Shown: piece after piece, positions 27,949 to 35,558 of the stretch
How positions within the stretch are numbered: the first letter of the stretch is position 1
Layout: every line of letters begins with the position of its first letter
Notes under the pieces: model-generated
Told to the model about the DNA's origin: nothing
Databases searched by the model: none
The model's input: the letters and a program-made list of their open reading frames with translations, nothing else
Translations under genes and position numbers: made by a program
Assembly: GCA_020833345.1 (NCBI GenBank)
Contig: JAJHQM010000005.1
Location: forward strand, 1-45,704
Direction: 5' to 3'
DNA from: Ignisphaera sp.
Lineage (GTDB): Archaea > Thermoproteota > Thermoprotei_A > Sulfolobales > Ignisphaeraceae
DNA: 45,704 nt

Positions 27949-29010
27949 TTGAAAGTGATTATAATTGATGGAAGTTTTGGTGAAGGAGGGGGTCAGATAC
28001 TTAGAACAGCAATAGGCCTAGCAACAGTATTAGGTAAACCTGTTAAGGTTGTAAATATAAGGGCTAAAAGAAGGAACCCAGGGTTACAACCGCAGCATTT
28101 GATGGCTGTAAGAGCTCTTGCTAAGTTATCTAATGCCAGGGTAGAAGGTGATAGGATAGGCTCTATGGAGTTAATTTTTGAACCTGGCAGGCCTAGGGGA
28201 GGAAGTTATGTATTTGATGTAGGAACAGCAGGTAGTGTTACACTTGTATTACAAGCACTAACTCCAGCATTACCATTTTTAGATAGGGATATAATGATAG
28301 AGCTTAGAGGTGGTACTGATGTTCCTTGGAGCCCACCAGTAGATTACATAAGGTTTGTGTTCATACCTATAGTAAAAAAGTTTGGATTAAACGTGGAATT
28401 GGAGTTGATTAGGAGAGGGCATTATCCAAGAGGTGGAGGTATTATTAGAATTCATGCAAGTCCTTCTACTAGGCTAAGAGCTGTAGAGATTGTCGAAAGA
28501 GGGGGGCTAAGGAGGATTGGAGGTAGATCACATTGTGTTAAATTACCCAAGCATGTTGCTGAAAGGCAAGCTAATGCTGCTAAGGAAATTTTGAAAGACA
28601 TTGGGGTACCAGTGCATATAGATCTTGAATTTTATGACCCTAGATCAGACCCTCATTGGGGTCCTGGAAGCGGTATTGTTCTTTATGCAGAGTTTAGTAA
28701 TAGCGTTATAGGTGCTGATGCTCTTGGAGAAAAGGGAAAGCCTGCTGAAGCTGTTGGAAGAGAAGCTGCTCAAAAGCTCTTACAAGAAATAGAGAGTGGT
28801 GCTGCTGTAGATAGCCATATGGGAGACATGATTGTGACTTTAGCTTGCTTAGCAGAAAATGTGACGAGATATACTACATCTAAATTGACTTTGCACACCG
28901 AAACAGTGTTAAGGATTGCTAAAGAGCTTACTGGTTGCGATTACAGAATTACACCTATGCAATCCATGTATCTAATAGAGATTAAAGGTATTGGTTTTAG
29001 GGTTACTTAA
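27949..29010 (+). CDS. rtcA: RNA 3'-terminal phosphate cyclase
   Basis: [44 protein letters not shown]. Confidence 0.96.
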   Translation: MKVIIIDGSFGEGGGQILRTAIGLATVLGKPVKVVNIRAKRRNPGLQPQHLMAVRALAKLSNARVEGDRIGSMELIFEPGRPRGGSYVFDVGTAGSVTLVLQALTPALPFLDRDIMIELRGGTDVPWSPPVDYIRFVFIPIVKKFGLNVELELIRRGHYPRGGGIIRIHASPSTRLRAVEIVERGGLRRIGGRSHCVKLPKHVAERQANAAKEILKDIGVPVHIDLEFYDPRSDPHWGPGSGIVLYAEFSNSVIGADALGEKGKPAEAVGREAAQKLLQEIESGAAVDSHMGDMIVTLACLAENVTRYTTSKLTLHTETVLRIAKELTGCDYRITPMQSMYLIEIKGIGFRVT

Positions 29011-29188
29011 TTCTAACTCTATTGTACTTCTTATTTTGCCAGCTGTATCTTCTCACCTTACTAGATCGACCAAAACCGCAAGCAGCGCAGTATCCTTTTG
29101 ATACATTAAATGACACTCTTCCACATCTCCTGCACTTAATATGTGTGACTTTTTTACTTCTTTTACCCATTGAGGGCGTTCCTTTCAC
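29003..29188 (-). CDS. rpl37e: 50S ribosomal protein L37e
   Basis: [50 protein letters not shown]. Confidence 0.96.
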   Translation of the reverse strand: MKGTPSMGKRSKKVTHIKCRRCGRVSFNVSKGYCAACGFGRSSKVRRYSWQNKKYNRVRIK

Positions 29189-29200
29189 ATTATGACACCT

Positions 29201-29434
29201 TTACATGGGTGATATTACAACAATGTTTTCTCCTCTAATTAGTACTGTGCCTAGCTTTCTCCATTCACCATTACTCATTTCTTCCTCAGCGTTATCAAGC
29301 ACTATGTTTAGGTGTAAGTCGTAGCTCTTTAACTTTCCTCTAATGGATTTGCCTCCCCGAAGCTTTATTAAAACCATTTGACCAACGCTTTCCGCCAAGA
29401 TCTTATGTGCGGTATCAGGAACTTGATTACTCAT
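29201..29434 (-). CDS. LSm/Sm-like archaeal protein
   Basis: AESVGQMVLIKLRGGKSIRGKLKSYDLHLNIVLDNAEE...LIRGENIVVISP. Confidence 0.93.
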   Translation of the reverse strand: MSNQVPDTAHKILAESVGQMVLIKLRGGKSIRGKLKSYDLHLNIVLDNAEEEMSNGEWRKLGTVLIRGENIVVISPM

Positions 29435-29523
29435 AACCCTATCCTCGGGCAAGATAGCTTTACTAAGGTAGGGTTATAAGCTTTTACACTACTCATCATG
29501 AGTATTAGTAGTTGGTGCTTAAT

Positions 29524-30033
29524 ATGATCTTGGGGATTATGAGTGATAGCCATGATAATTTAGAGGCTCTCTTAAAAGCTTTAGAGATCTTTAGAAAGTA
29601 TGGTGTTGAAGTAATAATTCATCTTGGTGATATAATTTCGCCATTTACATTTATGAGGCTACTTGAATATCCTGGGAGAATAATAGTAGTATTGGGTAAT
29701 AATGACGGAGATGCGGTTTTGCTTAAAGAACTCGCAGTAAAAGCTGGGGCAATACTTAAAAAAGATGCTTATGCAACTGAAATAGGTGGGAGGAGGATAT
29801 TCCTAATGCATGGATTTGCTGATCCTGAGTTAACAAAGACAGTAGCACATGCACTTGGAGCTTCAGGAAAATTTGATATAATTCTCTATGGACACACACA
29901 TAAATCAGAAGCAATACAAATAGGTAAAACTATAGTACTAAACCCTGGTGAAGTTTGTGGGTACATAACGGGAAAACGATCTATAGCCATTTTAAACACG
30001 GTTTCATTAGAGTATAAGGTTACAGAATTTTGA
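29524..30033 (+). CDS. YfcE/MJ0936-type metallophosphodiesterase
   Basis: MSDSHDN, HLGDI, VLGNNDGD, MHGF, YGHTHKS, NPGEVCG. Confidence 0.93.
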   Translation: MILGIMSDSHDNLEALLKALEIFRKYGVEVIIHLGDIISPFTFMRLLEYPGRIIVVLGNNDGDAVLLKELAVKAGAILKKDAYATEIGGRRIFLMHGFADPELTKTVAHALGASGKFDIILYGHTHKSEAIQIGKTIVLNPGEVCGYITGKRSIAILNTVSLEYKVTEF

Positions 30034-30081
30034 TATAGAGTTTTTAGCCCTAAGAAAATAAAACTTTCACGTGTAACAGGT

Positions 30082-30174
30082 GGCCGCGGTAGCTCAGCCT
30101 GGTTAGAGCGCGGGACTGTGGGGCTAGGGGGTGCAGAGATCCCGAGGTCCCGGGTTCGAATCCCGGCCGCGGCC
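30082..30174 (+). tRNA. tRNA-His(GTG) with ~17-nt intron; G-1 encoded
   Basis: G GCCGCGG...CGGGA CTGTGG-(ggctagggggtgcagag)-A TCCCG...CCGCGGC C; anticodon region pairs with intron TGCAG. Confidence 0.92.
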
Positions 30175-30210
30175 CTTAAAATAAAGTCGTATTGTTATGG
30201 GTTGACTCAT

Positions 30211-30411
30211 ATGGTCAATTATAAGAAGTATAAAGAAGCTCTAGAAAGAATGGGTTTAAAGCAACTAGATGTATATCGATATAAGGATAAAGACGTTGTA
30301 AGAGCTATAAGGACCCAAGATAGCAAAGTTTTTTTGATAGAGCTTCCAAAGCACAGAGAGGAAATGAGTATGGAAGAATTTGCAAGCTTCATTAAGACAA
30401 AAATTAAGTAA
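30211..30411 (+). CDS. Small hypothetical protein (66 aa)
   Basis: MVNYKKYKEALERMGLKQLDVYRYKDKDVVRAIRTQDSKVFLIELPKHREEMSMEEFASFIKTKIK; the longer ORF in the track starts inside the tRNA and is excluded. Confidence 0.72.
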   Translation: MVNYKKYKEALERMGLKQLDVYRYKDKDVVRAIRTQDSKVFLIELPKHREEMSMEEFASFIKTKIK

Positions 30412-30419
30412 GAACACTG

Positions 30420-30566
30420 TTAATCGTCTAATGCATAATATAGCACCATATTCTCAGAACTCATTAACTGATGCAAATAGTATCTTGTGCCCCGCCTAAC
30501 CGATCTCTCCACATTTCCATAACCCTTTAGCGGGTCTTTCAGAGAGACGTGAGGTAGCGGGGCCAT
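30420..30566 (-). CDS. Small hypothetical protein (48 aa)
   Basis: MAPLPHVSLKDPLKGYGNVERSVRRGTRYYLHQLMSSENMVLYYALDD; TATA-like cttattatac upstream of the ATG at 30566. Confidence 0.5.
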   Translation of the reverse strand: MAPLPHVSLKDPLKGYGNVERSVRRGTRYYLHQLMSSENMVLYYALDD

Positions 30567-30720
30567 AGGTGGTAAAATCAAATTAGTATAATAAGTTTTC
30601 TGTACATTATAACTACCAAAGTCTTTCAAAGCTGAAATACAGTGAATGTAAATAAAATAGTAACTCAGATACAATAGCTACAAAGGGACTCTACTCCAAA
30701 TTGGTGGGGCCGATATTTGG

Positions 30721-30794
30721 TAGCGGGGGGTGGATTTGAACCACCGACCTCGGGGTTATGAGCCCCGCGGGCTACCAGGCTGCCCTACCCCGCT
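30721..30794 (-). tRNA. tRNA-Met(CAT), likely initiator; 3' CCA encoded
   Basis: AGCGGGG...CGGGG CTCATAA CCCCG...CCCCGCT A CCA; A1-U72 and GGG/CCC anticodon-stem signature. Confidence 0.95.
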
Positions 30795-30856
30795 AATTTA
30801 CGGCCCCATTATTTAGTATTTATATCTGTAAGCTTAAAAACATTTTTGTTGTTGCT

Positions 30857-31495
30857 CTATGAGGGTATGGGTATCATGCTATTCAATAACTTCTTTATTT
30901 CTGTCAGCCTTGGCCTTAGTTCTTTTATTCTTGTCTTTAGTATCTTTGTAAGTCTCTGAATATGTACCCTGCTAACGTTGGTTTTCTGAGCTATTTCATT
31001 CAAATCTGCTTCACCATAAATCAAGAGATTTTTTATTAGAAGGGCTATTGCTACTTTACTTCTAAATGTTCTTGAAGATAAAATTGCATCTTCATCTAGC
31101 ATCTCCATAATTTTCCTAATAACATAATCATTTTTTACTATTCTCATTAACTCATCATCGCCTACATGCTTGTATATTCTAGCTTTACCACCACTCAATA
31201 CAATCTTAATAGCATCTATATTTACATTTACATTCTTTCTACATCTTCTCATAAAAATCTCATATTTGTTAACCTCCTTTAAGTATTCATAGAGTCTTTG
31301 TGTATAGCTATGAGTTTTCTTAAACTTAATAGCATTTTTTACACTTTTTACAGCATATTTCGTAGATTCACATGCTATTCCTATGAATTGCTCTATAAAT
31401 ATTGTATCAATTATTGTACCGCACTTTCCACACACTGCATACCCCCTTTCAAAATCATACACTATATCTATTGAACTACAGTATGGGCACTTCAT
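30857..31495 (-). CDS. TFIIB-like protein: zinc ribbon plus C-terminal HTH, truncated relative to TFB
   Basis: CPYCSSIDIVYDFERGYAVCGKCGTIID ribbon; NEIAQKTNVSRVHIQRLTKILKTRI HTH; 212 aa. Confidence 0.75.
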   Translation of the reverse strand: MKCPYCSSIDIVYDFERGYAVCGKCGTIIDTIFIEQFIGIACESTKYAVKSVKNAIKFKKTHSYTQRLYEYLKEVNKYEIFMRRCRKNVNVNIDAIKIVLSGGKARIYKHVGDDELMRIVKNDYVIRKIMEMLDEDAILSSRTFRSKVAIALLIKNLLIYGEADLNEIAQKTNVSRVHIQRLTKILKTRIKELRPRLTEIKKLLNSMIPIPS

Positions 31496-31602
31496 ACTAC
31501 AACACCACGTTTAACAGAAAGAGACGGAAACTATATAAGATGGTATGTAAGAATCTATTCATACTCACTGAGAGTAGACAGAAACTATTCGTAAATTATG
31601 AA

Positions 31603-31656
31603 AATCAGGATTCATATGCCTCATCATATAGCAGATCGAGATCCTTCATCATCTGC
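31603..31656 (-). ncRNA. Box C/D sRNA
   Basis: Minus: ATGATGA-AGGATCTCGAT-CTGC-TAT-ATGATGA-GGCATATGAATC-CTGA; guides of 11 and 12 nt; D' degenerate. Confidence 0.87.
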
Positions 31657-31723
31657 CGAATCCTTATGTAGACAACTACTTAAAAATTTTAGTAGCTATA
31701 GCTCTAGAATAGGTGTGATAAGC

Positions 31724-32485
31724 TTGAGCATCTCATTTACTATACAACCAAAAGTAATGTTTTCTTATCCAAGTGCAAAAGACTTCGTAGACGTCTTAAA
31801 AACGCTCTCTGAAATTGTTGAAGAAGTTTTATTTGTAGTATCTCCAAAGGGTTTAAGTGTTAAGGCTTTAGATCCTAGTAGAGTTGCAATGATGTTCATA
31901 ACGATACCTGCGGAAGCATTTCAAGAATTCAAAGCAGAAGATGAGTTAAAAATAGGTCTAGCTGTAGGGAACTTATCTAAAATTTTGAAGAACCTAAAGA
32001 AAGGAGACAAAATAACAATGGGTGCTGATGAGGCAGCCATAGAGATACTTATTGAGGGGACATCTATCAGAAGATATAAGTTTAGGAATATAGAGGTTGT
32101 AAGTGAGGAGGTACCTGAGCTATCTCCACAATATGATGTAGAGGCCTCCGCACTTTCAACAGCACTTAGAACGATTATTTCAGAGCTATCATCAATGACT
32201 AGTACTATAGGGATAACAGCCTTTAAAGATTCTCTACTATTTGTTGATCTGGATACTAAGAAAAGCAGCTATAGATTAGCCACAACTACGGGTAATTTAA
32301 TAACACTAAGTGTGAAGAAAGAAAATGTTACGGCAGCCTACGATAGTGAGTATTTATCAAAAGTGCTTAGCATCTTACATCTTGGTAACATAGTTGACAT
32401 AAAATACGGTTCTGAAGCGCCTCTTTACTTATCAACAGAGTTTTCTGGTGGAAGGGCTGAATACTATTTAGCAGCAAAAATTTAA
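31724..32485 (+). CDS. pcn: DNA polymerase sliding clamp PCNA
   Basis: VMFSYPSAKDFVDVLKTLSEIVEEVLFVVSPKGLSVKALDPSRVAMMFI; TTG 31724 or ATG 31757 is a more likely start than 31598. Confidence 0.94.
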   Translation: MSISFTIQPKVMFSYPSAKDFVDVLKTLSEIVEEVLFVVSPKGLSVKALDPSRVAMMFITIPAEAFQEFKAEDELKIGLAVGNLSKILKNLKKGDKITMGADEAAIEILIEGTSIRRYKFRNIEVVSEEVPELSPQYDVEASALSTALRTIISELSSMTSTIGITAFKDSLLFVDLDTKKSSYRLATTTGNLITLSVKKENVTAAYDSEYLSKVLSILHLGNIVDIKYGSEAPLYLSTEFSGGRAEYYLAAKI

Positions 32486-33621
32486 GATTTTCTATTTTTA
32501 GTAATTTTATAAGGATATTGAAGGGGGTTTTTGATTCCACAAGCATATCTACACATATTTAAAACCTTCATAGTATCACAATTATAAGTCGTATACTTCT
32601 TTTTAGACCCTCTCAAACCTTGTAAATGCTCAATCTGATATTTTGTGATCTTTTCATTAAAATCAGGGCTGTACTTGAATAATTCAATTATAACTTCTTG
32701 GGCCAAGCCTAGATTTATAAGAAAAGTTGCTAATGCAAATCTCTGATGATGAGAAAGATTTTCGCCCTTCATTAGCGCTTCAATGATGCTGTTTATGCAA
32801 GGCGGGAATAGTTTCTTAGATATGTTATAGAGATCATTTACACTTTTTATACCTTCTAACGTCTCCTTCAAACTCTCCGTAGAGAGCATTGTAGAAGCAT
32901 TCCCTGATATAGCAAAATGTTCTATTTTCTCCAGTCCAAGTATTTTTTTAAAATCCTCTAAGACTTGTACAAAATCCTTAATGTTCATTAAAAATGTGCA
33001 TTGTGATGAAAACTGGTGTAACTTTGATGTGAGCAAATTTTTTAGATACTCCATTAAAAGTCTAGCAATTCTCAATTTACTATCTATATACACATAACCT
33101 TCTAGAATTGGAAGTGAGATGAGTTTCCAGGGTTCTTCAGTAAGCAAAGGTTTAGCGATTTTGAGATAGTCAGTGAGGGCAATTTTATAGTTATAGCACA
33201 CCTTCATAATGAATTGTTTTCTATTCTTTACTGTAATGTACATAGTTTCTAAGAAACACCTTTCAGAAAAGTGCAATTGCATATCTAAAGCTCTTGCGTA
33301 CTCCACTATATAGGCATCATTGTATTCTATAAGGTCATATAATAATGTTGTAGAGAGCTTGTGTATAAGCTTGTTTACAATGTTTGTATATTGCTTAAGC
33401 AGTGAAAGTGATAAAAGTAATGCTATGATAGGCTTATCATCGGCTTTCCTTAAGATTTCTACTGAAGAATTTTCATTTAGTTCCATAATTTTCTGTGCTA
33501 TAAATACAGCTTCTTTACTAGAATGCACAAAGAGTTCAGCATCTCCTATAAAGAAATCTTTGATAATATCTTCACAGGAATTAGTATTTAAGAGAGACCG
33601 TACGATACTAAGGATTGTCAT
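32482..33621 (-). CDS. priL: DNA primase large subunit PriL
   Basis: C-terminal Fe-S Cys pattern: LFPPCINSI...LSHHQRFALATFLINLG...YNCDTMKVLNMCRYACGIKNPLQYPY. Confidence 0.9.
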   Translation of the reverse strand: MTILSIVRSLLNTNSCEDIIKDFFIGDAELFVHSSKEAVFIAQKIMELNENSSVEILRKADDKPIIALLLSLSLLKQYTNIVNKLIHKLSTTLLYDLIEYNDAYIVEYARALDMQLHFSERCFLETMYITVKNRKQFIMKVCYNYKIALTDYLKIAKPLLTEEPWKLISLPILEGYVYIDSKLRIARLLMEYLKNLLTSKLHQFSSQCTFLMNIKDFVQVLEDFKKILGLEKIEHFAISGNASTMLSTESLKETLEGIKSVNDLYNISKKLFPPCINSIIEALMKGENLSHHQRFALATFLINLGLAQEVIIELFKYSPDFNEKITKYQIEHLQGLRGSKKKYTTYNCDTMKVLNMCRYACGIKNPLQYPYKITKNRKS

Positions 33622-34096
33622 GATTTCTTAACCTCAATTCTATACAAGCCTTTATATCATGTTGCCCTAGTTGACTACAACACGTGTATATAACCTTTAT
33701 AATCTGGTTAATCTGTGCAGAGACCTTACCAAAATTTTTTACATATATGCACAGTAAGTCAGGATTGCTTTGTCCTCTTTTTACTTCTAAAACTAGTAAT
33801 GGATTAGTTGGAGGATCTGGAAGAGAATCAAGAGGTTTTTCTCTACCCATGTAAATCCACTTAAGTTTTCCATTAATTGCCTTAAGCTTATACCAGTATC
33901 TGCCAAAGTAGTAATAGATCTTTTTTGAATCACTTAGACTGTTCTTTACAACAATATGTAAAGGTTTTAAATAAACACCATATCCCTTAATCATGCTATT
34001 ATAATTATAAAGCTGCTGTCTATAATAATCAAGAAGAGAGTCTATTAGCAACTTCATGCAGTAACTGCTTAAGCATAGTTCATTTTTTGAAGACAA
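33608..34096 (-). CDS. Uncharacterised protein overlapping priL
   Basis: ORF 162 aa, contains KKIYYYFGRYWYKLKAINGKLKWIYMGREKP; stop overlaps the priL start by 14 nt. Confidence 0.7.
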   Translation of the reverse strand: MSSKNELCLSSYCMKLLIDSLLDYYRQQLYNYNSMIKGYGVYLKPLHIVVKNSLSDSKKIYYYFGRYWYKLKAINGKLKWIYMGREKPLDSLPDPPTNPLLVLEVKRGQSNPDLLCIYVKNFGKVSAQINQIIKVIYTCCSQLGQHDIKACIELRLRNHDNP

Positions 34097-34298
34097 GGAA
34101 TATCACACTGTTACATAGATTCGCATTGTAGTACAATATTAATGTTATTGAATAGATATTAATATGATGCAAGTCATATTGTGCGTACACGAATACTCAA
34201 TGTTCTCATTAATTCCTCTTAACCTTAACTTATAGTGCTATTCCTTTGAATTACATCTACTACACTGTAAGTTTTCATTTATGTTAAAATTAACAACA

Positions 34299-35429
34299 TT
34301 ATTTTAACTCTAATTCCTCTATTAGCCCACGTACTTTTTTCACCTTCTCTTCACCAATATTTAAATGTAATGAATTGTCAACAACAATTTCTCCATCAAT
34401 TATCACTACTTTGACATTGTAAAATGCATTGCTCAAAGCTTTTAGAACACTGTATTCAGAGATAGGTATAGGTCCATATGGAGGATCCTTAAAGCTCATC
34501 ACAACTATATCACTTCGCGTGCCTTCAATAATGGAATATGCACCAATTTTGTTATTCAATGGATTAAAATGAGATAGCATATACGTAGGTACATATATGT
34601 CATGCTTCTCTAAACTATGAAGTATTGGCAAAAGTTTTTTAGGATTAAGTAGAGAAACATCTAAAGAAGCAAATCCGCAAGGTGGTTTCCAAGAAGTATA
34701 CGTAGTATATAAACAGGAAGTGGGGGGTTCATGTAAGTCTAATAGTATTAAGTTTCGAATATTTGCAAGCCCATTGCGACATTTGTTATATATTTCTGCA
34801 GGAACATAAATGTAAATATTCATTTTATTTACAGCATTGGTTAGTTCATGTGAAAACTTATGCAATGCTTCATCATTATCTATGAACAGTCCTAACGAGA
34901 TTAAACCTCTACTTAATGCCTCTGCATCTTTAATGCTTCTTGAAATAGTTTTTGTAATGCTTTCAAGTTCTTGCATAGAGGATAGAGAGGATAATGGTAA
35001 TACAATTCTAAGCCTAGTCCATGCCTCAGAAGCCGCTGAAGCTAGTATACTAATTACCTTCTCCTCAGAATGTGTAATTAGGGAGATGACTGATGTAACA
35101 CCATTACATGTAAGTGAGGCTAGGGCAACTTCTACTAAAGCCTCAAGTTCCAATTTAGATAACTTTGTTAAAAGACTTACAGATCTTCTTGAATCTTTAT
35201 CGAATTGAAATAAATATTCAAGGATGTTACCTATACCTACTACAAAGCCAGGTAATGCAACAGCAAACTTCTCATTTATGACATATTCAGCAAATTCAAA
35301 CTCTGGTGGAGGCAATCCCTCATTATATGCTATAATGATACCACGATCTATATAAATGTAACCGCTTTGGATAAATGGCTTTTGTTTATTCATTGCAATA
35401 ATGCTTGTACCTTCAATAAGAATTTTCAT
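34299..35429 (-). CDS. Amidohydrolase-superfamily protein, apparently catalytically inactive
   Basis: Composite-domain pattern MKILIEGTSII...SGYIYIDRGIIIAYNEG...VALPGFVVGIGN...IIEGTRSDIVVMSF...VKVVIIDGEIVVDN, lacking HxH. Confidence 0.78.
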   Translation of the reverse strand: MKILIEGTSIIAMNKQKPFIQSGYIYIDRGIIIAYNEGLPPPEFEFAEYVINEKFAVALPGFVVGIGNILEYLFQFDKDSRRSVSLLTKLSKLELEALVEVALASLTCNGVTSVISLITHSEEKVISILASAASEAWTRLRIVLPLSSLSSMQELESITKTISRSIKDAEALSRGLISLGLFIDNDEALHKFSHELTNAVNKMNIYIYVPAEIYNKCRNGLANIRNLILLDLHEPPTSCLYTTYTSWKPPCGFASLDVSLLNPKKLLPILHSLEKHDIYVPTYMLSHFNPLNNKIGAYSIIEGTRSDIVVMSFKDPPYGPIPISEYSVLKALSNAFYNVKVVIIDGEIVVDNSLHLNIGEEKVKKVRGLIEELELK

Positions 35430-35505
35430 GTTTTCACATAACCCTCACTGTGTTATTTGAAACAGTATTAATAAGTAGTTAAAAGGAATCATGCGCTGCT
35501 TTAAA

Positions 35506-35531
35506 TTGTGATATAATATATACCATCACAA
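35506..35531 (-). promoter_or_regulatory. Inverted repeat enclosing a TATA-like element upstream of the 34299-35429 gene
   Basis: TTGTGAT-ataatatatacc-ATCACAA, perfect 7-bp arms. Confidence 0.35.
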
Positions 35532-35558
35532 CGTCGAACCACTTTAGGATTCTCATTA

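Noticed and set aside
29491-29503. Palindrome ACTCATCATGAGT between the divergent lsm and phosphodiesterase genes; minus strand contains ATGATGA
   Set aside because: No D box for an sRNA, and too short to support an operator without further copies.
30118-30210. 5' extension of the 30118-30411 ORF
   Set aside because: Lies within tRNA-His; real start probably ATG 30211.
31598-31723. N-terminal extension of the PCNA ORF
   Set aside because: Overlaps a strong minus-strand C/D sRNA and lacks PCNA homology.
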